Source: CAJKWP01 sp050943075 (GTDB lineage Bacteria; Bacillota; Clostridia; Christensenellales; UBA1242). Taken from it: a DNA stretch of 12,628 nt. The position numbers were made by a program, and so were the translations under genes. Each line of letters begins with the position of its first letter. Position 1 is the stretch's first letter. Of the stretch, positions 6,315-12,628 are shown in pieces. The DNA is taken from NCBI GenBank assembly GCA_050943075.1, contig JBMNOM010000026.1, positions 1 through 12,628 of the forward strand, read 5' to 3'. The notes below the pieces were generated by a model. That model was not told the DNA's origin. It searched no databases and saw nothing but the letters and a program-made list of their open reading frames with translations.

Positions 6315-8411
6315 ATGGTTAGTAAAATTTTGTCAATTGCAAAAATTGAAGACAAAAATCATATTGAAAAGCTTGAAAAAATTTTAACAACAGAAAATGT
6401 TAATTTTGAAAGCCTTGAAGAGCTTTTGCTTGTTATCGACAGAGTTAAACTTGACCCTGCTTCTTTTATTGCTGCCATTTTAGATTTTATCTATAAAACT
6501 CCATCTCCAGAATTTCTTGAAAAAATTAAAGCAGAATTTGGAGAAGAAATTTACGAAATTTATTTTGCTTTGGGACAACTTGAAAAATATCAAACAGAAA
6601 ACTTAAACCAAGCAGAAAACTTTAGAATGATGCTTGTTGCAATTAGTAAAGACATTAGAGTTTTAGTGATTAAGCTTTGTGTAATATTGTTCACAATTAG
6701 GCACTTTAAACGCCCAATTACAGACAAAGAAAAAACATATTTAATTCAAGTTAAAGAAATTTTTGCACCACTTGGCGAACGCCTTGGAATTAACTTTATT
6801 AAAAGCGAAATTGAAGACTATTGCTTAAGGTTTTTAGAGCCAGATGTATATGATTTTTTGGAGGCCAGCGTTCAATTAAAACGCGGTGAAAACCAAAGAC
6901 AAATTGCCACAACAAAAGAAAAACTTGAGCAAATTTTAAAAGATTTAAACATTAATGGCCAAATAACATACAGACAAAAACATTTTTCTTCTGTTCATAA
7001 AAAAATGACAGCAAACAACATAACTCTTGCACAAATTTACGACCTTATTGCAATGAGAGTTATTGTTGACAGTGTTGAAGATTGCTATGCTGTTATTGGC
7101 GGCATTCATGGTGTTTACAAGCCAATGGCGGGCAGAATTAAAGATTATATTGCAACGCCAAAACCAAATGGATATCAATCACTTCACACCACAATTATTG
7201 CAGAAAACAAACGCCCACTTGAAATTCAAATTAGAACAGTGGAAATGCACAGAATAAGCGAATATGGTATTGCTGCTCACTGGATTTACAAGGAAAAACG
7301 CGTTAAAAAATCTGTTCTTGATGAAAAACTTGGCTGGATTAGAGCAATTATGGAAAACACAGAAGGCTTAACCAGCAAAGAACTTATCGACACATTTAAA
7401 AAACAACTTAATGCAGGCGTAATTTACGTGCAAACCCCAAAGGGCAAAATTTTGGAGTTTCCAGAAGAATCCACACTGATTGACTTTGCTTACGCAATTC
7501 ACTCTGATGTGGGAAACACTTGTGTTGGTGGCAAAATCAATGGCAAAATTAGGCCGCTTACATCAATGCTTTCAAATGGTGATGTTGTTGAAATTATAAC
7601 ATCTCCAAACAGCAAAGGCCCATCAAGAGATTGGCTTAACATTGTTGTGACAGCAACGGCAAAAAACAAAATTAAATATTTTTTCCGCAATGCGTTTAAA
7701 GAAGAACACATTAAAACTGGCAAAAAAATGCTTGAAGAAGAGCTTAAAGCAAGGGGAATGGAAGTTTCCAAATTCACTTCTGGCAAAATTTTTGACACAG
7801 TTAAAGAAAAACTTTGCTATGCCGAAGACAACGAACTTTTTGCCTCAATTGGCTATGGCAGTTTGTCGGTTAAACAAGTTGTTAACCGCATTGTCACAGA
7901 AGAGCAAAAACTTGCCCCACAAGACAAAACACTTAATTTTGCAGCCCCAAAATTAATGCTTAAAAAGAACAAAGATGGAGTTTTAATTGACGGCGACAGC
8001 GGAATGCTTGTTAGATATGCAAATTGTTGTTCCCCAGTGCTTGGCGATGAAATTGTGGGTTATATCTCGCGTGGGAAAGGTGTGACAATTCACCGTGCTG
8101 GTTGCCACAATGTTAAATTTTTGGAGCCAGAAAGACTTATTTTGGCAGAATGGATGGAAAAACAAGGACAACTTTTTGCCGCAAGTTTAAAAATTATTTC
8201 TGCTGTTTCAAACCAATTTGCGCAAAATGTTATGCGTCAAATTATGGAGCAAAAGTTGTTTATAATAAGTTTTAACACCAAAATTAACAACAAAAATAAC
8301 ATGGTGACAACAGTTAAATTGCAGGTGGAATCGCAAGACAAACTTAGCCAATTAATCAAATTAATTGAAAATTTTAAAGAAACTTACGAGGTTTTAAGAA
8401 CTAATGATTAA
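6315..8411 (+). CDS. rel: Long RelA/SpoT-family (p)ppGpp synthetase with degenerate hydrolase domain
   Basis: This enzyme makes the alarmone (p)ppGpp from ATP and GTP or GDP in amino-acid starvation. The synthetase is intact: 'YRQKHFSSVHKKM' (219-231), 'GRIKDYIATPKPNGYQSLH' (273-291) and 'EIQIRT' (303-308), followed by 'AAHW' (320-323). The RIKD is the RxKD type of bifunctional Rel, not the ExDD of monofunctional RelA. A TGS domain (about 370-430), a Cys-Cys zinc-finger-like region ('YANCCSP', 568-574) and a C-terminal ACT domain complete the regulatory half. The N-terminal hydrolase domain keeps its frame but not its active site: the family AALLHDxxEDT reads AAILDFIYKTP (53-63), and KLADRLHN reads KLCVILFT (120-127). 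Only two His remain in the first 135 residues. At 698 residues it is slightly shorter than usual Rel (about 730-740). AAGGAG at 6301-6306 fixes the start. Confidence 0.95.
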   Translation: MVSKILSIAKIEDKNHIEKLEKILTTENVNFESLEELLLVIDRVKLDPASFIAAILDFIYKTPSPEFLEKIKAEFGEEIYEIYFALGQLEKYQTENLNQAENFRMMLVAISKDIRVLVIKLCVILFTIRHFKRPITDKEKTYLIQVKEIFAPLGERLGINFIKSEIEDYCLRFLEPDVYDFLEASVQLKRGENQRQIATTKEKLEQILKDLNINGQITYRQKHFSSVHKKMTANNITLAQIYDLIAMRVIVDSVEDCYAVIGGIHGVYKPMAGRIKDYIATPKPNGYQSLHTTIIAENKRPLEIQIRTVEMHRISEYGIAAHWIYKEKRVKKSVLDEKLGWIRAIMENTEGLTSKELIDTFKKQLNAGVIYVQTPKGKILEFPEESTLIDFAYAIHSDVGNTCVGGKINGKIRPLTSMLSNGDVVEIITSPNSKGPSRDWLNIVVTATAKNKIKYFFRNAFKEEHIKTGKKMLEEELKARGMEVSKFTSGKIFDTVKEKLCYAEDNELFASIGYGSLSVKQVVNRIVTEEQKLAPQDKTLNFAAPKLMLKKNKDGVLIDGDSGMLVRYANCCSPVLGDEIVGYISRGKGVTIHRAGCHNVKFLEPERLILAEWMEKQGQLFAASLKIISAVSNQFAQNVMRQIMEQKLFIISFNTKINNKNNMVTTVKLQVESQDKLSQLIKLIENFKETYEVLRTND

Positions 8412-9816
8412 AGACAACATTACAATTAACACAGACAGCGAATTCAGCCTTGATTTTTATCATCTTGCAAGGGCTTTTTATCCTGTGGAAAATGTAAGTG
8501 TCACACACAAACAACTTCTTAATGAAAACAAATTAAGCTTAAATTTTGAAGTTGAAGACATTATTAAAACAAGTTTTTATGAAGTTGTTAAAACTTTTAT
8601 TTCAACTGAAAACAATTCACAAGAAAAACAAATTAAACGCTTTTTAAAACAAGCGCTTTATAAAGCATTTGAAGCCCACACAGGCAAAACTTTGCCATGG
8701 GGTTGTTTAACTGGCATTCATCCAACTTATGTGGCAAGAGAATTAATTGCAGATGGAGTTGACATTTCAATTGTGAAAGAAGTTTTGCAAAAAGAATTTT
8801 TCTTAAACGAAAAAAAAGCCGAGCTTGTGTATCAAACACTTAAAAATCAACGCACAATAATTAAGAATGACCATTTAGTTAATTTGTATATAAACATTCC
8901 AATTTGTCCTTCAAGATGTTCTTATTGCAGTTTCATTTCATCTGAAATTAGCGCTTGCGGCAAAATTCTGCCAGACTATTTAAACGCCTTAATTGAGGAA
9001 ATTAAAGCAACAAAAAAACTGATTTTTGACAAAGCACTTGTTGTTAGAACAATTTATATTGGCGGTGGCACTCCAAGTGTTTTAACTGCCCAGCAACTTG
9101 ACTTATTATTACAAGAATTGTCATACCCAGTTTCAGAATTCACTGTGGAATGTGGCAGAGCAGATACAATCACAGAAGAAAAACTGCTTGTGCTTAAAAA
9201 ACATGGTGTGACACGCATTTGCATAAACCCACAAACATTTGTTTTGAAAACACTTAAAAAAATTGGCAGAACGCACACTAATCAGGATGTTTTCAACGCA
9301 TATATGCTTGCGTTAAAACACAATTTTGTGGTTAATATGGATTTTATTGCAGGGCTGGAAGATGAAACACTTTCAAACTTTAAAAAGACAATTAACACAG
9401 CGCTTGAGCTTAGCCCAACAAACATAACAGTGCACACACTTTCATTAAAAAACAATTCCAACTTGCAAGGGGAGTTTAGCTTGCTTAAAGAAAGTGGCGA
9501 AGTGCGTCAAATGATTGATTATGCCTACGACAAATTAACCGAAAATGGCTATAAACCATATTATTTATATCGTCAAAAAAATCAAGTTGAAGCACTTGAA
9601 AATGTGGGTTATGCAATGGACGGCAAAGTTTGTATGTTTAACATTGACACAATGGAAGAAACATTAAGCGTTTTGGCTTGTGGTGCGGGCGCAATCAGCA
9701 AGCGCGTGGGCGGAAAGAAAGAAAAAACAGAAAGATTTCAAAACCCAAAATTCTTAAAAGATTACATTGCAAACTTAAACAATGTTATTGAAGGAAAAAA
9801 TAAGTTATTTAACTAA
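8404..9816 (+). CDS. hemZ: HemZ, radical SAM coproporphyrinogen III oxidase-like protein
   Basis: HemZ is a radical SAM protein related to the oxygen-independent coproporphyrinogen III oxidase HemN; heme-pathway activity is not assured for every HemZ. The 4Fe-4S-binding triad is C168-x3-C172-x2-C175, in 'CPSRCSYC', followed by the SAM-contacting 'YIGGGTPS' (218-225). HemZ-specific stretches are 'VECGRADTIT' (248-257), 'INPQTF' and 'NITVHTLSLK', then 'YLYRQKN' and 'LENVGYA'. The N-terminal region holds the HemZ motif 'LPWGCLTGI' (97-105). At 470 residues it is a little shorter than the roughly 500 of B. subtilis. It overlaps rel by 8 nt (ATGATTAA) with GAGG at 8388-8391, so it is translationally coupled. 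The rel-hemZ pairing is common in Clostridia; here the small genes often between them (such as dtd) are missing. Confidence 0.92.
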   Translation: MIKDNITINTDSEFSLDFYHLARAFYPVENVSVTHKQLLNENKLSLNFEVEDIIKTSFYEVVKTFISTENNSQEKQIKRFLKQALYKAFEAHTGKTLPWGCLTGIHPTYVARELIADGVDISIVKEVLQKEFFLNEKKAELVYQTLKNQRTIIKNDHLVNLYINIPICPSRCSYCSFISSEISACGKILPDYLNALIEEIKATKKLIFDKALVVRTIYIGGGTPSVLTAQQLDLLLQELSYPVSEFTVECGRADTITEEKLLVLKKHGVTRICINPQTFVLKTLKKIGRTHTNQDVFNAYMLALKHNFVVNMDFIAGLEDETLSNFKKTINTALELSPTNITVHTLSLKNNSNLQGEFSLLKESGEVRQMIDYAYDKLTENGYKPYYLYRQKNQVEALENVGYAMDGKVCMFNIDTMEETLSVLACGAGAISKRVGGKKEKTERFQNPKFLKDYIANLNNVIEGKNKLFN

Positions 9817-9823
9817 AAAAATG

Positions 9824-9852
9824 TTTACAAAAATTGTTGTGTGTGTTATACT
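9824..9852 (+). promoter_or_regulatory. Strong extended -10 promoter for rpsO
   Basis: TTTACA (9824-9829, 5 of 6) and TATACT (9847-9852, 5 of 6) lie 17 nt apart, with a TGT immediately before the -10 box (9844-9846). This is the best promoter in the window, as expected for a ribosomal protein gene. Transcription would begin near 9859. Confidence 0.8.
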
Positions 9853-9859
9853 CAACGTG

Positions 9860-9904
9860 TTCCTTTTGCTAGGAAGTGCGAGAATCCTCTAAAAGTGTTC
9901 GCAT
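9860..9904 (+). promoter_or_regulatory. Structured rpsO leader, possible S15 autoregulatory element
   Basis: Within the leader of about 80 nt, TTCC (9860-9863) pairs with GGAA (9872-9875), and TGCGAG (9877-9882) with TTCGCA (9898-9903, last pair G-U). Alternatively AGGA (9871-9874) can pair with TCCT (9885-9888), which excludes the first hairpin. Many bacteria control rpsO by S15 binding to its own leader, but these elements differ among phyla and no specific known class is recognised here. Pairings are by eye; function is inferred. Confidence 0.4.
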
Positions 9905-9939
9905 CTCTTGGTTAAAGGTGAAATTTGATGGAGGGAAAA

Positions 9940-10191
9940 ATGGACAAGAAAAAAGTTATTGACGCTTTCAAACAAAGTGAAAGTGACACAGGTTCAGTTT
10001 ACGTTCAAGTTGCATTGTTAACAGAAAGAATTGCTTACTTAACAGAGCACTTGCAAAGAAACCCAAAAGACAACCACTCAAGAAGAGGTCTTTTGAAACT
10101 TGTTGGTCAAAGAAAAGGTTTGCTTAAATATCTTGAAGGTAAAGATATCGACGCTTACAGAAAATTAAAAAATGATTTAAATATCAGATAA
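9940..10191 (+). CDS. rpsO: 30S ribosomal protein S15
   Basis: S15 is a primary 16S rRNA-binding protein of the small-subunit platform. The 83-residue sequence has the S15 frame: 'ESDTGS' (14-19), 'VQVALLTERI' (22-31), 'LTEHLQ' (34-39), 'KDNHSRRGLLKLVGQRK' (43-59) and 'LLKYL' (61-65). The rRNA-binding His37, Asp44 and Ser47 (His41, Asp48 and Ser51 in the usual S15 numbering) are present. Residues usually S-P-E-V-Q read S-V-Y-V-Q, and DHHS reads DNHS. The ATG at 9940 was chosen because GGAGGG (9930-9935) precedes it and the resulting N-terminus matches clostridial S15. An ATG at 9928 (87 residues, AAGGTG upstream at 9915-9920) or the TTG at 9925 are possible alternatives. It has its own strong promoter, leader and terminator ahead of pnp, an arrangement conserved in many bacteria. 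Confidence 0.95.
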   Translation: MDKKKVIDAFKQSESDTGSVYVQVALLTERIAYLTEHLQRNPKDNHSRRGLLKLVGQRKGLLKYLEGKDIDAYRKLKNDLNIR

Positions 10192-10195
10192 TTTT

Positions 10196-10234
10196 AAGTT
10201 GGAGGGGGTAAATTTTTTAGCCTCTCCAATTTTT
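10196..10234 (+). terminator. Rho-independent terminator after rpsO
   Basis: TTGGAGGGG (10199-10207) pairs with CCTCTCCAA (10221-10229) with one G-T pair, flanked by A/T pairs, and a T run follows (10230-10234). Read-through into pnp is likely in part, as is common for rpsO-pnp, but pnp also has its own promoter. Confidence 0.8.
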
Positions 10235-10275
10235 AATATCATCACTTTTGTTAATAATTAATTTTGTAAATTGCT

Positions 10276-10303
10276 TTGTAAAAAACTGGTTAATTGTTAA
10301 AAT
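10276..10303 (+). promoter_or_regulatory. Putative promoter for pnp
   Basis: TTGTAA (10276-10281, 4 of 6) and TAAAAT (10298-10303, 5 of 6) are 16 nt apart, and the -10 is preceded by TGT (10295-10297). The transcript would begin near 10310, leaving a leader of about 32 nt with no obvious hairpin, unlike the E. coli pnp leader. Confidence 0.5.
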
Positions 10304-10341
10304 AAGAAAGTGAAACCCTTAGTTTGTTTTAGGAGAAGAGA

Positions 10342-12438
10342 ATGAAAGAAAATTTAGAAAAAAGATATGAATTCACAATGGGCGGAAAACCTGTGGTAAT
10401 CACAACAGGAAAATACGCAGAACAATCAAACGGAACATGTTTTGTGAGATGCGGAGAAACTGTTGTTATGGTTAACGTGACAATGGCAGAAAAAGCAAAA
10501 GATGGCATCGACTTTTTCCCACTTACTGTTGAATTTCAAGAAAAAATGTATGCAGTTGGTAAAATTCCTGGTGGATTTAAGAAAAGAGAAGGACGTCCAA
10601 GCGACAAAGCTGTTTTGTCTTCAAGATTAATTGACAGACCATTAAGACCTTTATTCCCAAAAGGCTTTTACAACGAAGTTAGTGTTGTTGCAACAGCACT
10701 TTCAGTTGACCCAGAAGTGTTGCCAGAACCACTTGCAATGATTGGTTCATCATTTGCTTTGGCAATTTCAGACATCCCATTTAATGGGCCAACAGGTTCT
10801 GTTAACATTGGTCTTGTTGATGGTGAATTTATCATTAACCCAGACTCAAAACAAAGAGCACAAAGTTTGCTTGACCTTTATGTAAGCGGAACAAAAGACG
10901 CTGTTTTAATGGTGGAAGCTGGTGCAAAAGAAGTTGCAGAAGAAACAATGCTTGCTGCAATTATGTTTGGACATGAAGAAATTAAGAAAATTGTTGCTGT
11001 AATTGAAAAAGCTGCACAAGAAATTGGAAAACCAAAAAACGAAAAAATTGAATATATTTTCCCAGCTGAAGAACTTAAAGAAGCAGTTAGAGAATATGCT
11101 TACGGCAAAATGGTTGCTGTGCTTGAAAATTTTGACAGAACAGCTCGCCAAGAAAGTGAAGACGCTCTTGACGCAGAAGTTTTGGCTCATTTTGAAACAA
11201 TTTACCCAGAAAAAAGTGCAGATGTTTTAAATGTGTTATACCACATTAAAAAAGAAATTGTTAGAAACAAAATCTTGTCGGCAGGTGTTAGACCAGACGG
11301 CAGACAACTTGACCAAATTAGACCAATTTGGTGTGAAACTGGTGTGTTGCCAAGAGTGCATGGAACAGGTGTGTTCACAAGAGGACAAACACAAGTTTTA
11401 ACAGCATTAACACTTGGAACAATCAGCGAAGTGCAAATTTTGGAAGGCCTTGACGATGAAGACTCAAAGAGATATATGCACCACTACAATATGCCACCTT
11501 ATGCAACAGGTGAAGCAAAATCAATTAGAAGCACAGGAAGAAGAGAAATTGGACACGGTGCTTTGGCAGAACGATCACTTGAACCAGTGATTCCTTCAGA
11601 AGAAGAATTCCCATACGCATTGAGATTGGTAAGTGAAGTGCTTTCTTCAAACGGCTCATCAAGCATGGCAAGTGTTTGCGGCTCAACCCTTGCACTTATG
11701 GATGCAGGTGTGCCAATTAAAGCGCCAGTTGCAGGAATTGCAATGGGGCTCATCAAAGATGAAGCAACAAACAATTTTGCAGTTTTAACCGACATTCAAG
11801 GGCTTGAAGACTTCCTTGGCGACATGGACTTCAAAGTTTCTGGAACAGAGAAAGGCATCACTGCAATTCAAATGGACATCAAAATTAAAGGCATTAGCGA
11901 AAGCATTTTGAAAACAGCTTTGGAAAAAGCAAGAATTGGACGCCTTGAAATTATGGGCAAAATGCTTGCAGTTATTGATAAACCAAGAGCAGAACTTTCC
12001 AAATATGCTCCAAAAATCATCACATTCTCAATTAACCCAGAGAAAATTAAAGATGTTATTGGTTCAGGTGGAAAAGTTATTAACAAAATCATTGAACAAA
12101 CTGGCGTTAAAATTGACATTAACGATGATGGAAAAGTTTTTGTGGCTTCACAAGATTCTGCAAGTGCAGAAAAAGCAAAAGACATTATTATGGCAATTGC
12201 AATGGACATTGAAGCAGGAAACATTTACAGCGGAACTGTTGTTCGCATTTTGGAATTTGGTGCATTTGTTGAAATTGCTCCAGGAAAAGATGGAATGATT
12301 CACATTTCAAAACTCTCTTCAAAACGTGTTGAAAAAGTGACAGACGTTGTTAAAATTGGCGACAAAGTTGAAGTTGAAGTTATCAAAATTGATGAAAAAG
12401 GCAGAGTTGACTTAAAACTTATTGCAAAAGAAAATTAA
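10342..12438 (+). CDS. pnp: Polyribonucleotide nucleotidyltransferase (PNPase)
   Basis: PNPase degrades RNA 3' to 5' by phosphorolysis, releasing nucleoside diphosphates, usually as a homotrimer. The two RNase PH-like cores are seen: the first with 'GGFKKREGRPSDKAVLSSRL' (77-96), the Bacillota form of the RNA-binding FFRR loop, and the second with 'NGSSSMASVCGSTLAL' (437-452). The phosphate/metal site 'LGDMDFKVSGT' (492-502) carries the catalytic aspartates. An alpha-helical linker joins the cores (about 210-310). A KH domain ('IGSGGKVINKI', 573-583) and an S1 domain (about 625-695) end the protein. At 698 residues it is near the usual 700-710, and all key motifs look intact. The start is fixed by AGGAG (10331-10335), 6 nt upstream. 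Confidence 0.97.
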   Translation: MKENLEKRYEFTMGGKPVVITTGKYAEQSNGTCFVRCGETVVMVNVTMAEKAKDGIDFFPLTVEFQEKMYAVGKIPGGFKKREGRPSDKAVLSSRLIDRPLRPLFPKGFYNEVSVVATALSVDPEVLPEPLAMIGSSFALAISDIPFNGPTGSVNIGLVDGEFIINPDSKQRAQSLLDLYVSGTKDAVLMVEAGAKEVAEETMLAAIMFGHEEIKKIVAVIEKAAQEIGKPKNEKIEYIFPAEELKEAVREYAYGKMVAVLENFDRTARQESEDALDAEVLAHFETIYPEKSADVLNVLYHIKKEIVRNKILSAGVRPDGRQLDQIRPIWCETGVLPRVHGTGVFTRGQTQVLTALTLGTISEVQILEGLDDEDSKRYMHHYNMPPYATGEAKSIRSTGRREIGHGALAERSLEPVIPSEEEFPYALRLVSEVLSSNGSSSMASVCGSTLALMDAGVPIKAPVAGIAMGLIKDEATNNFAVLTDIQGLEDFLGDMDFKVSGTEKGITAIQMDIKIKGISESILKTALEKARIGRLEIMGKMLAVIDKPRAELSKYAPKIITFSINPEKIKDVIGSGGKVINKIIEQTGVKIDINDDGKVFVASQDSASAEKAKDIIMAIAMDIEAGNIYSGTVVRILEFGAFVEIAPGKDGMIHISKLSSKRVEKVTDVVKIGDKVEVEVIKIDEKGRVDLKLIAKEN

Positions 12439-12452
12439 TTTTTTAAAAAAAC

Positions 12453-12482
12453 AAAAAACTGCTTAAATACAGCAGTTTTTTT
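12453..12482 (+). terminator. Rho-independent terminator after pnp
   Basis: ACTGCT (12458-12463) pairs with AGCAGT (12471-12476) over a 7-nt loop, extended by an A run (12453-12457) against the T run (12477-12482). It lies 14 nt after the pnp stop. Confidence 0.9.
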
Positions 12483-12568
12483 ATTATTAATTTTAATATT
12501 TTTGTTTAAATTATTAAATTTAATAATTAACTTTTATAATTAAATTTTTAATATAATTAAAAAGCTTT

Positions 12569-12602
12569 AAAAATGCAAAAATTCTATTATTCAGGCATTT
12601 TT
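12569..12602. terminator. Weak inverted repeat with T-rich tail in the AT-rich 3' end
   Basis: AAAAATGC (12569-12576) pairs with GCATTTTT (12595-12602) around an 18-nt loop, followed by ATTATTTT on the + strand. It may be a second-line terminator, or belong to a gene beyond the window. The surrounding 12483-12628 is over 85% A+T by eye, and no ORF with a start codon and ribosome binding site is visible. Confidence 0.3.
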
Positions 12603-12628
12603 ATTATTTTCATTTTAACTTATTATTT

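Noticed and set aside
9925..9939. Upstream TTG and ATG starts for rpsO
   Set aside because: The ATG at 9928 has a usable AAGGTG, so it is not excluded, but GGAGGG in front of 9940 and the family N-terminus favour 9940.
10276..10341. PNPase-autoregulated hairpin in the pnp leader, as in E. coli
   Set aside because: The predicted leader is about 32 nt long and shows no stem.
11868..12224. Minus-strand ORF of 118 codons inside pnp (and another at 11499-11795)
   Set aside because: Both are antisense to strongly conserved PNPase core and KH sequence, with low-complexity Ser/Ile/Met-rich translations typical of shadow frames.
1..12628. tRNA or rRNA genes, CRISPR arrays, insertion sequences and prophage genes
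   Set aside because: No regularly spaced repeats, transposase-like motifs, terminal repeats or tRNA cloverleaf sequences were seen; the window is continuous housekeeping DNA.

Overview
The window is a compact, AT-rich, single-strand block of housekeeping genes, all on the + strand. The organism is most likely an anaerobic Bacillota, and the class Clostridia fits best. Three things point there: separate short secD and secF genes, a TIGR04086/YrzE-type membrane protein next to yajC, and the order recJ – rel – hemZ followed by rpsO – pnp. Strong AGGAGG-type ribosome binding sites and sigma-A-like promoters agree. The exact lineage cannot be named from the sequence; the proteins are unusually divergent, so an uncultured, derived lineage is plausible.

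Layout. (1) Positions 52-1238 form a yajC operon: a promoter, a 14-bp palindrome, a 28-codon single-span ORF whose stop codon lies in the yajC ribosome binding site, yajC, and a DUF3792/TIGR04086 membrane protein, closed by a strong terminator. (2) Positions 1328-3841 hold a promoter, a structured untranslated leader, secD and secF (overlapping by 8 nt) and a terminator. (3) Positions 3844-9816 hold a promoter, recJ (single-strand DNA exonuclease), a long Rel (p)ppGpp enzyme, and hemZ (radical SAM), with the last two overlapping by 8 nt. (4) Positions 9824-10234 hold a strong promoter, a structured leader, rpsO and a terminator. (5) Positions 10276-12482 hold a promoter, pnp and a terminator. 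The final 146 bases are very AT-rich and contain no recognisable gene.

Working together: YajC, SecD and SecF are the accessory membrane components of the Sec protein-export channel. RecJ, Rel, S15 and PNPase belong to DNA repair, stringent response, translation and RNA turnover.

The most striking observation is that two normally highly conserved machines seem to have lost their catalytic cores while keeping their folds. SecD and SecF both lack the intramembrane aspartates, and SecF also the arginine, that carry protons in characterised SecDF. The Rel protein keeps an intact synthetase but has lost every hydrolase metal-binding and catalytic residue, although it retains the RxKD synthetase motif of bifunctional enzymes. 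These are residue-level readings made by eye against remembered family motifs and should be checked by alignment.
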